From contig NZ_LT629766.1 of NCBI RefSeq assembly GCF_900105315.1, positions 1,364,001-1,428,000 on the forward strand: a stretch of DNA of 64,000 bases, in the 5' to 3' direction. Source of the DNA: Brevibacterium siliguriense (GTDB lineage Bacteria; Actinomycetota; Actinomycetes; Actinomycetales; Brevibacteriaceae). The notes under the pieces are model-generated. The model was not told the origin of the DNA, did no database searches, and worked only from the letters and a program-made list of their open reading frames with translations. Positions 46,637 through 55,004 of the stretch are shown here, piece by piece. A program made the position numbers and the translations under genes. Position 1 is the stretch's first letter. The number at the start of each line of letters is the position of its first letter.

Positions 46637-46655
46637 TTACTAAGATGCTTAGTAA
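46637..46655. promoter_or_regulatory. BlaI-type operator in front of the DsbA3-CcdA2-propeller operon
   Basis: TTACTAAG-ATG-CTTAGTAA is a perfect 19-base palindrome; its central 17 bases (46638-46654) fit nACTA-N7-TAGTn found at the other two sites. It lies immediately upstream of the DsbA3 ribosome binding site. Confidence 0.72.
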
Positions 46656-46720
46656 ACTATAGATCATCGATCTCGTGGGCCGAAAGCCGCGGATCGGCTT
46701 TCGCCGGTGTCGACGGCCGG

Positions 46721-47929
46721 TCATTTCTTCGCTGTTCGGTTCACGGGCGGGACGAGCAGGGGGCTTCCGGGATCGCCGACGAGCCGGGCGCCGGAGTCGG
46801 CGATGTGGTGCGGCGCGCCGAAGTCTTCGTGCTCGGGCAGCTCCTCGTCGGAATCGATGAGCTTCCCGTCGTCGGCCGACCGTGTCTGGGTGCCATCGTC
46901 GTCCGCATCCCTGGTGCTCGATTCGGTGACGACGAGTCCGGCTCCGACGGCGGAGAGCCCGTCACCTCCGTCCAACGGTGCATCCCAACGCTTCGTTCCG
47001 TCGAGGTCGAAGCCGTGCAGCTTCGAGTCGCTGGTCACCAGTGTGCGGCTGTGTGAGTCGAAGCCGGCGCCGTCGATATCGCGGGCGACGGTGTCTCCCG
47101 AGCGCAAGTCGATCAGCGTGCGCTGCCCGCCGCCGCTGCCGATGAGTGCGTGGGAGCCTCCGATGGTCTGCCAGGGGGTCTCGCGAGCCTCAGCGGCCGT
47201 GAGTCCGAGGTCCGCGACAGGGCGAGTCCACAGTCGTCGACCCTCGAGATCTTCGCCGATGAGCTCCTCACCGTCAGCGAGAACGAGGTGGCGCTCGAGG
47301 AGCGCGAGGATCCGCGGGGAGTCGCCGTCCTCGACGGCCAGTACGCCTCCGTTTGCGGGATCGAGGGCGGTGCGGGGGCCGCCGGGGCCGATGAAGTCCT
47401 TCGGCGGGCCGGCGAAGACGAGCCCGCTGCCGAGCAGAGGTCCGGGCACCTCGACGGGACCCCAGAGCTTCTCGCCGGTGTGGAGATCGAATCCTGAAGC
47501 TGTCGTCGCCAGTGAGCCTCTCGGTCCGGACTGCTGGTCCATGAGTACGGCCACCGGTCCGTCTGCGGAGGCGGTGACGAGGAACCCGGAACACACACGC
47601 GGACGCTGGGCCGACCACAGGATCGTGCCGTCTGAATCGACGGCACGGAACTCGAGGTCCGTCTCGGCCTCGTGCAGTGATAGGAAAACGCCTTCGGCCT
47701 CCTGGGCGGCTGCGTCCCAGCCGGGATCGACGACTCCGGTGCTGCGCTCCCCGGCGCCGGCAGTCCCTGAACCGTTGATCTCGTCCGGATCGAGTGTCTC
47801 GGCCGACGAGTGCACCGGCCGGGGCTCTGTCGATTCGCCGTTCGCGTCGAGGGCCGAGCATGCGGACAGCGAGCCCAGGGTGAGCAGGCAGGCGGGCAGG
47901 ATCATGGCGAATGCCGCGGGGCGGTTCAT
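46721..47929 (-). CDS. PQQ-like beta-propeller lipoprotein 2
   Basis: 402 residues with a lipoprotein signal (lipobox SLSAC). Repeat elements such as DGTILWSAQRP, GEKLWGPVEVPGP and GRRLWTRPVADLG, and LDGTKRWDAPLDGGD, mark a PQQ-like propeller. It is paralogous to the 43743-44900 product over much of its length. It begins three bases after the DsbA4 stop, so the two form an operon. Role unknown. Confidence 0.75.
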   Translation of the reverse strand: MNRPAAFAMILPACLLTLGSLSACSALDANGESTEPRPVHSSAETLDPDEINGSGTAGAGERSTGVVDPGWDAAAQEAEGVFLSLHEAETDLEFRAVDSDGTILWSAQRPRVCSGFLVTASADGPVAVLMDQQSGPRGSLATTASGFDLHTGEKLWGPVEVPGPLLGSGLVFAGPPKDFIGPGGPRTALDPANGGVLAVEDGDSPRILALLERHLVLADGEELIGEDLEGRRLWTRPVADLGLTAAEARETPWQTIGGSHALIGSGGGQRTLIDLRSGDTVARDIDGAGFDSHSRTLVTSDSKLHGFDLDGTKRWDAPLDGGDGLSAVGAGLVVTESSTRDADDDGTQTRSADDGKLIDSDEELPEHEDFGAPHHIADSGARLVGDPGSPLLVPPVNRTAKK

Positions 47930-47932
47930 GTC

Positions 47933-48652
47933 TCAGCTCTCGGCTCGGGCAAGCGCCTCATCGACTGCGTCGGTGAACTGCTGGGTGGGCTGTGCTCCGA
48001 GCAGCGGTTTGCCTCCGATGATGAAGGCCGGGGTGCTCGAAACGCCGATCGACTGTCCCTCGGCGGCGACGGTCTCGAACTGGTCGTGGGCTTCCGTCGA
48101 ATTCATATCCTGTTTGAACTGCAGCGGGTCGAGGCCGAGGTCCTCGCCGAGGCTGACGAGCGAGTCATCGTCGAGCTGAGACTTCGGGCGGTGTTCGCCG
48201 CCTTCGAACAGGGCGTTGTGATAGTCCCAGTACTCATCCTGCTCGCCTGCGGCGAAGACGGCACGTGCGGCCCGCTCGGACTCCTCGCCGAAGACGGCGA
48301 GATCGCGCATCTCGATGCGCAGATCGCCGGAGTCGACGTAGTCCATCATTGCCGGCAGGGTGTCCTCGTTCCATGCTGCGCAGTAGGGGCACTGGTAGTC
48401 GGAGTACATGACGAGGGTGACCGGAGCGTCGACGTCCCCGACCGCATTCGTCTCCGCAGGATCTCTGTGCTCGACGAAGGACAGGTCGACGTCGTCTTCG
48501 GCAGAACCGTTCTGCGAACTCGAACTCTCTTCTTGGGCGTCGGCATCCGACCCGCCTTGGTTGGCGATGACGATTCCGATGATCACGGTCGCGAGGATGA
48601 TGACGGTCAGAGGGACGAGCCAGAACATGGGGCCGCGTTCGGTGCGAAGCAC
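47933..48652 (-). CDS. Membrane-anchored DsbA-like thioredoxin-fold protein 4
   Basis: 239 residues: N-terminal anchor (residues 8-32), Ser/Glu-rich linker, and a DsbA fold with CPYC at 88-91 and STPAF cis-proline. The linker end VDLSFVEHR and much of the fold match DsbA-like protein 1. It leads the two-gene operon with a propeller lipoprotein. Tandem BlaI-type operators (48709-48742) lie between it and the divergent CPVC-membrane-protein/BlaI/M56 operon. Confidence 0.88.
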   Translation of the reverse strand: MLRTERGPMFWLVPLTVIILATVIIGIVIANQGGSDADAQEESSSSQNGSAEDDVDLSFVEHRDPAETNAVGDVDAPVTLVMYSDYQCPYCAAWNEDTLPAMMDYVDSGDLRIEMRDLAVFGEESERAARAVFAAGEQDEYWDYHNALFEGGEHRPKSQLDDDSLVSLGEDLGLDPLQFKQDMNSTEAHDQFETVAAEGQSIGVSSTPAFIIGGKPLLGAQPTQQFTDAVDEALARAES

Positions 48653-48708
48653 AAAAGCCTCCTTAGGGTGAAGTCGTTGGGGTGTGGTCGAGTCGGCGTC
48701 GATCTATT

Positions 48709-48742
48709 TACTATGACTCATAGTATACTAATGTGCATAGTA
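48709..48742. promoter_or_regulatory. Tandem BlaI-type operators, locus 2
   Basis: Two abutting 17-base elements: 48709-48725 (TACTATGACTCATAGTA, perfect palindrome) and 48726-48742 (TACTAATGTGCATAGTA). The spacing of 17 bases centre to centre is the same as at 4226-4259. They are placed between divergent genes: the DsbA4-propeller operon to the left and the CPVC protein-BlaI-M56 operon to the right. Confidence 0.75.
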
Positions 48743-48778
48743 GACTCGTATCGGTTGCCGCATCGGAGGAGGGCCCTC

Positions 48779-49339
48779 ATGTTCGTCAGTGCTGTCAAGG
48801 ACGCTTTCCGGGGCCTCCTGCTCTGGGACCGCAGGCGCATCGCTTCGGCAGCGGCCGCAGCGGCAGGGTCCGCTGTGGTCATCGGCCTCGCGACGGTGCT
48901 TATTCCCAACTCCCTCTTCGCTCGCGATATCCCGCCTGTATGGTGGGACTACCCGGTGTGGATCCTCACCGCGGTGCTGCTCGGAATGCTCATCGCCACC
49001 TATGTGCGCACTCCTGAATCTGCCTCCGAGGCGGAAGCGGGCGGTCGCGATTCCGCGCCTGATGGTCGGTCGAGTGGTCCGGATTCCGGCTCCGAGCCGC
49101 GGTCGGGTGTCCTCGGCGGCGTGGGCGGAGTGCTCGGATGGTTCGCCGTCGGATGCCCGGTGTGCAACAAGATCGCGCTGCTCGCCCTGGGCTACACTGG
49201 CGCCTTGACCTACTTCGCACCGCTCCAGCCGATCCTAGCTGCCGCTTCGGTCGTCCTCCTGCTGGTGGCGGTGATCATCCGCCTCAAGGGCCAATACTCG
49301 TGCCCACTTCCCTCGCCCGAAAGGAGCGTCCGCTCATGA
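48779..49339 (+). CDS. Four-helix membrane protein with a CPVC motif
   Basis: 186 residues. Two N-terminal helices (about 25-43 and 58-75) are followed by an acidic Ser/Gly linker (78-110) and two more helices. The sequence GCPVCNK at 125-131 puts a CxxC pair at the start of the third helix, where it could exchange thiols at the membrane, and a further cysteine follows near residue 175. The ATG at 48779 follows GGAGGAGGGCCCTC. The gene overlaps blaI in ATGA, which ties it to the regulon. I do not recognise a named family. Confidence 0.7.
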   Translation: MFVSAVKDAFRGLLLWDRRRIASAAAAAAGSAVVIGLATVLIPNSLFARDIPPVWWDYPVWILTAVLLGMLIATYVRTPESASEAEAGGRDSAPDGRSSGPDSGSEPRSGVLGGVGGVLGWFAVGCPVCNKIALLALGYTGALTYFAPLQPILAAASVVLLLVAVIIRLKGQYSCPLPSPERSVRS

Positions 49340-49725
49340 CTCACGATGACGATCGGGGTCGGGCCTCCGCGCCGATTCGCCTCGGTGCCCTCGAGAAACA
49401 GGTGATGGGCCTGCTGTGGGACCATGAGCCGCTCACGGTTCGCCAGATCATCGAACTCTCGCAGACCGAACCCGCGTACACGACCATCGCCACCGTGCTG
49501 ACGAACCTCGAGCGCAAAGGGCTCGTCAGCCGCGAGCGTCGTGGTCGCTCGGTCCTCCATGCTCCGCTCGTCAGCCGCGAGCAGCACACGGCGCGGACGA
49601 TGCAGGCGGCGCTGATCGACGGCGGAGACCGTGCTGCCTCGATCCTCCACTTCGTTGAGGGCATCGATGCCGCCGACGTCCGGCTGCTGCGCAACTATCT
49701 CGACTCGAAAGATGCCGCCGAATGA
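49336..49725 (+). CDS. blaI: BlaI/MecI/CopY-family repressor
   Basis: 129 residues. The N-terminal winged helix (LGALEKQVMGLLWDHEPLTVRQIIELS, then TIATVLTNLERKGLVSR) is the BlaI/MecI/CopY type, followed by a short dimerisation region. It overlaps both neighbours in ATGA, the downstream one being an M56 metalloprotease, the classical inducer-sensor partner. The tandem palindromes at 48709-48742 are the probable operator. A CopY-like role in copper response is possible given the CopD-CtaG gene in the same presumed regulon. Confidence 0.87.
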   Translation: MTHDDDRGRASAPIRLGALEKQVMGLLWDHEPLTVRQIIELSQTEPAYTTIATVLTNLERKGLVSRERRGRSVLHAPLVSREQHTARTMQAALIDGGDRAASILHFVEGIDAADVRLLRNYLDSKDAAE

Positions 49726-50705
49726 GCCTGCTGATCGGCGGTGCATGCGTCGCCGCGCTCGCCTTCGTCCTCGCTTGGGCCGGTCCCGCCCTCGTTCGCT
49801 CTGCCGCGCCGGTTCTCATGCGTGTGCCGCGCGTGGCGGTGTTCGCTCTCCTGTCCCTGCCGCTGCTGTCCTGGGCTGTGGTGACCGCGCTCAGCCTCAT
49901 GGCGGCTTGGCTGCTCAAAGGCCCCGATGTGCTGCCGGTGCGCATCGGTGATGTGTGTCAGCGCTGTCTTATCGCGGCGAGCCCGTTCGGCGGTGCTCAG
50001 ATCGACACGCTCATCCCCGTTGTGCTCTTCCTCCTCCTGCCTCTGCTCGTCACCGTCGGATTCCTCATCCGCGGTGGGCTGCTGGCCAGACGGCGGCACC
50101 GTGAGAACGTTGCGACGGCTCGAATCCTCGGCCAGGAAGCCGTAGACGTCGAACTGGCCGGGCGGACCGTCAGGATGATCAGCGGCCACCGACATCTGGC
50201 CTTCTCCCTGCCGCGCAGGTACGGGGGAGTGGTGGTGTCTGAGAATCTGTGTTCGGCGCTGGAGCCCAGTGAGCTGACGGCAGTGCTCGAGCACGAGAGG
50301 GCCCATGTCGACCAGGGTCATCACGGGATCATGGCCCTGGTGGAGACCTTCGTGCGGCCGCTGCGGTTCATTCCGCTCTTCGCCGAGGTTGCTGCCTCGG
50401 TCCCGCTCTACCTCGAGATCGCGGCCGATGATCGTGCGCGGAAGGTCGCAGGGACTCCCGCGCTGGCCGGCGCTCTGCTCAAGATCGGGCCACATGTGGG
50501 GGAGGGTAGTCACCTCGGCGGTTCGTATGCGCTGAATATCGCCGGGCCTGACCGGGTCCGGCAGCTCGTCGCGCCCGTCAGGATGTCACCGGGGCTGCTG
50601 CCGACTGCGGCTCTGAGCAGTGCGCTGACCGCCTTCTGTGTCCTCTTCTCCTCGGTCATCGCCACCTACATCGGCGTTCTGCTCACCGGCTGCACCCTGC
50701 CTTGA
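49722..50705 (+). CDS. M56-family metalloprotease (BlaR1-like, no sensor domain)
   Basis: 327 residues. Several transmembrane helices flank a zinc-protease core with HERAH (H191, E192, H195) and the third-ligand region LEIAADDRARKVAG near 240. The BlaR1/MecR1 penicillin-binding sensor domain is absent; the protein ends after a last helix. It probably cleaves or controls BlaI in response to an envelope signal. Overlaps BlaI in ATGA. Confidence 0.87.
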   Translation: MSLLIGGACVAALAFVLAWAGPALVRSAAPVLMRVPRVAVFALLSLPLLSWAVVTALSLMAAWLLKGPDVLPVRIGDVCQRCLIAASPFGGAQIDTLIPVVLFLLLPLLVTVGFLIRGGLLARRRHRENVATARILGQEAVDVELAGRTVRMISGHRHLAFSLPRRYGGVVVSENLCSALEPSELTAVLEHERAHVDQGHHGIMALVETFVRPLRFIPLFAEVAASVPLYLEIAADDRARKVAGTPALAGALLKIGPHVGEGSHLGGSYALNIAGPDRVRQLVAPVRMSPGLLPTAALSSALTAFCVLFSSVIATYIGVLLTGCTLP

Positions 50706-50761
50706 CGGTTCGGAAGCCATGGGGGCGCGGACAAGCAGGATTCTGTTTTCCTTCCGCACTC

Positions 50762-51697
50762 TCACAGTTGCAGCTCCTGGCCGACGCTGCGGGCATACCC
50801 CTCTTTGACGAGGTCGAGGTGGGTCCACGAATCGAGGGAAGCGACCTCGGCCAGGCTGCGCAGTGACTCGACGGCGGCGAGCACTTCGCCGGAGACATGG
50901 CCGTGGACGGTGGCGATGAAGTCGAAGCTGCCGTGGGTGCGAGCGGCGAAGTCGATGGCCGGTGTGGCCAGGATGAGCTCTCGGATTGCGTCGAGGTCAC
51001 CACGGGCCGAGATCCCCAGACCGATGGAGAACCGGCTGCGTGAGATTCCGCCGGGTCGGATCGCCGAGATGCGGATGACACCTGCGTCGAGGAGCTTCGC
51101 CACCCGCTCTCTGACCGACGAGGGAGACAGATGGACCTCCTCGGACAGAGTCTTGAAGCTCGTGCGACCATCGCGCTGGAGCATCGCGATGATGGCGATG
51201 TCGATTGGATCCGGAGAGACGTCCTTGCGCGCGTTTGAGACGAAGAAGCCTTTGAGCACCTCGACATAAGTGGTCAAACGGATCGAGCGAACACCGGGGA
51301 TCGCGCGCACGGCGGCGAGCATCTCGTCGAGTTCTCCGAGATCGCCGTGTCGGAACTCGACGACGATCGGGCGCATGCCGCTGACCAGTGAGACCAGCAC
51401 AGCGTCGGAGTAGTCGGCGATCCGGTGTGCGATCGATGCCGCTGCCCCCTCGACGTCGAGCATCGCATGGACGAGCACCTCGTGGCCGGCGAATCCGGGA
51501 TCCACCGCCGCCACGACTTTGACACCCTCTTCGTCGATGAGGCGACGCACCCGCTGTGAGGCGAGATCACGTGAGATTCCGAGCATGCGGGCAAGATCGA
51601 GGATGCTTGCGCGACCGTCGGACTGCAGCGCTCGCACGAGAGCAGCATCGAGGTCACCGAAGTCCCGCTGAGCATCAGCGCCCTCCGGAGTCGTCAT
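50762..51697 (-). CDS. Two-domain Lrp/AsnC-family regulator
   Basis: About 311 residues, twice the usual AsnC length. Two helix-turn-helix regions (DAALVRALQSDGRASILDLARMLGISRD near the N-terminus; IDIAIIAMLQRDGRTSFKTLSEEVHLSPSS near 155) each precede a ligand-binding region, so it is a tandem Lrp. ATG at 51697 has GGGAG ten bases upstream; ATG at 51751 is in frame. It is divergent from the MHS transporter and catabolic genes and is likely their regulator. Confidence 0.85.
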   Translation of the reverse strand: MTTPEGADAQRDFGDLDAALVRALQSDGRASILDLARMLGISRDLASQRVRRLIDEEGVKVVAAVDPGFAGHEVLVHAMLDVEGAAASIAHRIADYSDAVLVSLVSGMRPIVVEFRHGDLGELDEMLAAVRAIPGVRSIRLTTYVEVLKGFFVSNARKDVSPDPIDIAIIAMLQRDGRTSFKTLSEEVHLSPSSVRERVAKLLDAGVIRISAIRPGGISRSRFSIGLGISARGDLDAIRELILATPAIDFAARTHGSFDFIATVHGHVSGEVLAAVESLRSLAEVASLDSWTHLDLVKEGYARSVGQELQL

Positions 51698-51957
51698 CGG
51701 CAGGAATCTCCCTCGGTCGTCCGCGGCGGCTCGGAACAATTCCGAAACCATGATTCGGTCGATTCTATCTCGCAGAAATTCGGTTGCGGTCCGTCTTGAA
51801 CAGAGGAAATGAGCGAAATGTCGAATTCCATCGTCAGAAGCGCGGGCAAATGGACCCCTGGGTCGGTCGCATCCCTGTCGAACATATGCAAAAGCACCTA
51901 TATTCGGCGAAGGCACACAACATGCCTGCGAATCACATTCGAGCAAGGGAGCTCCGC

Positions 51958-53298
51958 ATGCCTTCCACGCACCCGGGCCAGGCCAAGACACATCGCAAAG
52001 CATTGAAATCGGGCTTCGCGGCCGCCGTCGGCACCACCGTCGAATGGTACGACTTCTACGTCTACGCCACCGCCGCGGCCATCGTCTTCCCCCAGGTGTT
52101 CTTCCCCGAGGTCGACAGATCGCTGGGAACTCTCGCCTCCTTCGGCACCTACGCCGTGGCCTTCTTCATGCGTCCTCTGGGCGGAATCATCTTCGGCCAC
52201 GTCGGCGACCGTCTCGGTCGCAAGCCCGCGCTGACGATCACCCTGCTCATCATGGGTGTGGCCACTGTCCTCGTCGGCTGTCTGCCCGACTACGCCACAG
52301 CCGGCATGCTCGGCCCCGTCCTCCTCATCGTTCTCCGGATGTTCCAGGGGCTGGCCGTGGGAGGCGAGTGGGGCGGAGCGAGCCTCATGTCGGTCGAATC
52401 CGCGCCCGAGAAGTGGAAGACCTTCTACGGCGGGTTCACCCAACTGGGAAATCCGCTCGGCGCCCTGCTGTCCTCAGCGGCCTTCTGGGCCCTGGCCGCG
52501 GCCGGTGACGATGTGCTCATGACCTGGGGATGGAGGATCCCATTCCTGTTCTCCGTCATCCTCATCGGCGTCGGCATCTGGGTGCGACTGCGCATCGAGG
52601 AGACACCGGTATTCGAGCAGGAAGCCACGCGAGAGAAGGATTCGACACCGATCCTCTACGCGCTCAAGTTCAATTGGCTGCCCATCCTCATGGGGATGGG
52701 AATCATCGCCATGTCCTCGGGCGGCTACGTCATCGCCACGACCTTCATCCAGAACTATGCCACCGGCCCAGATGTCGCCATCGGAGCCGACACCGTCCTG
52801 GCGGCCATGACCGTTGCCTCCTTCGTCGAGGCGGTCGTCACCCTGCCGTTGGCGGCGCTCGGCGACAAGTGGGGAGGCAAGATGCTCATGTACCTCGGCA
52901 TCGGATTGTCCTTCGCCACCATGATCCCGCTCATCCTCTCCATCGAGGCAGGAGACGTCGCCGTGATGTTCGTCCTCGTCTCCGTCATCCGACTGACGCT
53001 CTCGGGTGCCTGGGCTCCGCTCTCGGCCCTCATGGCCCACATGTTCCGCCCGCAGGCCCGCTACACCTCGATGTCTCTGTCCTACGGTCTCGGCGCTGCC
53101 ATCTGGGGCGGACTCTCGCCGGCGATCGCCAGCGGCCTCATGGCCTGGACGGGCAGCATCTGGTCGGTCGTCGCCTTCTTCGGACTGCTCTCGGTCGTCG
53201 CCTGGCTCGGCACGGCCTTCGCCCCACAGCACCGGGATGCCGTCGACGCGGCAGCACCGACCACCGATTCGACCCACCAACCCCTAGGAGATCACTGA
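51958..53298 (+). CDS. MHS-family MFS transporter (metabolite:H+ symporter)
   Basis: 446 residues. The N-terminal signature AAAVGTTVEWYDFYVYATAAA is characteristic of the MHS/ProP-ShiA family; GHVGDRLGRKPALTITL is the MFS loop 2-3 motif, and RMFQGLAVGGEWGGASLM is the family segment of helix 4-5. The ATG at 51958 has AGGGAG six bases upstream. Its stop overlaps the next start (TGATG), so it imports the substrate of the following enzymes. Confidence 0.9.
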   Translation: MPSTHPGQAKTHRKALKSGFAAAVGTTVEWYDFYVYATAAAIVFPQVFFPEVDRSLGTLASFGTYAVAFFMRPLGGIIFGHVGDRLGRKPALTITLLIMGVATVLVGCLPDYATAGMLGPVLLIVLRMFQGLAVGGEWGGASLMSVESAPEKWKTFYGGFTQLGNPLGALLSSAAFWALAAAGDDVLMTWGWRIPFLFSVILIGVGIWVRLRIEETPVFEQEATREKDSTPILYALKFNWLPILMGMGIIAMSSGGYVIATTFIQNYATGPDVAIGADTVLAAMTVASFVEAVVTLPLAALGDKWGGKMLMYLGIGLSFATMIPLILSIEAGDVAVMFVLVSVIRLTLSGAWAPLSALMAHMFRPQARYTSMSLSYGLGAAIWGGLSPAIASGLMAWTGSIWSVVAFFGLLSVVAWLGTAFAPQHRDAVDAAAPTTDSTHQPLGDH

Positions 53299-55001
53299 TG
53301 CGCAGACTAGCCACCTTCGACGACCGCGATTCGCAGCCGACGATCGTCACCGCCGATCACATCCACACCGTCGATGACGCGAATCCGGGCGCAGAGGCGA
53401 TGTTCATCGCCGGGGGAATGATCAGGGCCATCGGCTCCCGTGCCGAGGTGGAGGCGGCCGCATCCGGGACCGACCCTGTGCGCATCGACCGGCCCGGGGC
53501 CACGATCGTGCCCGGCTTCGTCGACGCCCACGCCCACCCGCTGATGTACGGGCAGATGCTCACCTGGATCGACGTCTCCCCGGAGAAGGCAGGCACGATC
53601 CCGGAGATCGTCGAACTCATGCGCGAGGGCGCGAAGAGGTTGCCCGCAGGAACACCCATCCGCGGGTACGGCTACGAGCAGCGCAACCTCGCTGAGCGGA
53701 GACACCCGCGCAAGGAGGAGCTCGACGAGATCGCCACTGACCGCGAAGTCTACATCATGAACTCTTCCGGACACGGGGGAGTGGTCAACTCCTTCACCTT
53801 CGAGAAGTTCGGCATCACGAAGGAGACGCCGAATCCCGAAGGCGGAGAATTCTTCCGCGACGCCGACGGTAAGCTCACCGGCGAACTCTCCGATGCCGCC
53901 TGCAATGTCCTCACCGGACTCCACGGAGTCAAGATCGGCCATCACGGACCGAACTTCCACCTCGGCGACGAGGCGGCCGAGCACCAGCACCAGCTCGACC
54001 TCGTCCAGCGAGAATTCCTGGCGGGCGGCGTCACCGCCCTCGGCGATGCGCAGGTGTCGAAGCGCGAATTCGCCGCCTACCTGACGATGGTCGACCGGGG
54101 AGCGCTGGACATGCGGGTGTCTATGTACTTCCTCTCCCACCTCCTCGACCAGGTCATCGACCTCGGCCTGACCGGTCCCTTCGGCAATGCCTTCCTCTCT
54201 GCGGCTGGGATCAAACTCTATGCTGACGGCACCCTGGGCGGCTGGACCGCCTACTTCCCCGAAGGCTATGTGGGCGATCCCTGCCGCACCGGCCAGCTCT
54301 ACCACGACCCGAGGGAATACACCGAACTGCTCTCCCGAGCCCATGCGAATGGACTGCAGACGGCCACGCATGCTCAGTCCCCGACCGCCATCGCCATGGT
54401 CGTCGACGCCGTTGAAAAGGCCCTGGAAGAGCGGCCGGATGCCGATGCCCGTCACCGGATCGAGCACTGCGGACTGCCGACCGAGGCAGACATCGCGCGG
54501 ATGGCGGAGCTCGGCATCCGGCCGGTCAACCAGACACAGCACTACTTCAACTGGGGCGAAGGCGTCGAACAGGCCATCGGCACCCCGGGAGAGCGGTTCA
54601 ACCCTCTCGGCGAATTCCTCGCCGCGGGTGTCCCCTCCACCATCTCCTCCGATGCCCCCGTCGCCGAACCGCGACCGCTCGAAGCGATCCAGGCTGCGGT
54701 GACCCGGGTGACGCGGCGCGGCGCCAAGCTCGGACCCGACAGCCTGCGGATCACCGCCGCCGAGGCGCTGAAAGCCCACACCCTGGAAGGAGCGACTTCG
54801 CTGGGTCGAGACAACGAGTTCGGCTCGCTGAGTGTCGGCAAACGTGCGGACTTCGTCGTCCTCGACGCCGACCCACTGGCTGTCGACCCGGCAGAGATCG
54901 CCGGCATCAGGGTCCGTGAGACCTGGGTCGACGGCATCAGCCGTCACTTCGCCGAAGGCCCCACCTCCAGTGATCATCATCGTCCGATGGAAGAGGTCTG
55001 A
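53298..55001 (+). CDS. Amidohydrolase, YtcJ/amidohydrolase-3 family
   Basis: 567 residues. The metal-site HAHP after VPGFVDAHAHPL, the catalytic region LYADGTLGGWTAYF, HAQSPTAIAMVVDAV and the later HRIEHCG and SSDAPVAEP are all typical of the PF07969 amidohydrolases. The N-terminal beta-sandwich wraps residues 1-65 and the C-terminal end. It would hydrolyse an amide or related bond of the imported compound. Coupled to the transporter gene by a one-base overlap. Confidence 0.85.
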   Translation: MRRLATFDDRDSQPTIVTADHIHTVDDANPGAEAMFIAGGMIRAIGSRAEVEAAASGTDPVRIDRPGATIVPGFVDAHAHPLMYGQMLTWIDVSPEKAGTIPEIVELMREGAKRLPAGTPIRGYGYEQRNLAERRHPRKEELDEIATDREVYIMNSSGHGGVVNSFTFEKFGITKETPNPEGGEFFRDADGKLTGELSDAACNVLTGLHGVKIGHHGPNFHLGDEAAEHQHQLDLVQREFLAGGVTALGDAQVSKREFAAYLTMVDRGALDMRVSMYFLSHLLDQVIDLGLTGPFGNAFLSAAGIKLYADGTLGGWTAYFPEGYVGDPCRTGQLYHDPREYTELLSRAHANGLQTATHAQSPTAIAMVVDAVEKALEERPDADARHRIEHCGLPTEADIARMAELGIRPVNQTQHYFNWGEGVEQAIGTPGERFNPLGEFLAAGVPSTISSDAPVAEPRPLEAIQAAVTRVTRRGAKLGPDSLRITAAEALKAHTLEGATSLGRDNEFGSLSVGKRADFVVLDADPLAVDPAEIAGIRVRETWVDGISRHFAEGPTSSDHHRPMEEV

Positions 55002-55004
55002 GCC

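Noticed and set aside
46707..48179. A 490-codon plus-strand open frame
   Set aside because: It is antisense to the propeller lipoprotein and DsbA4 genes, and its translation is a low-complexity Ser/Arg/Pro mix without a fold.
47810..48778. A long N-terminal extension of the CPVC membrane protein
   Set aside because: The frame runs through the antisense of DsbA4 and its promoter; ATG at 48779 has a strong ribosome binding site and the upstream part contains the operators.
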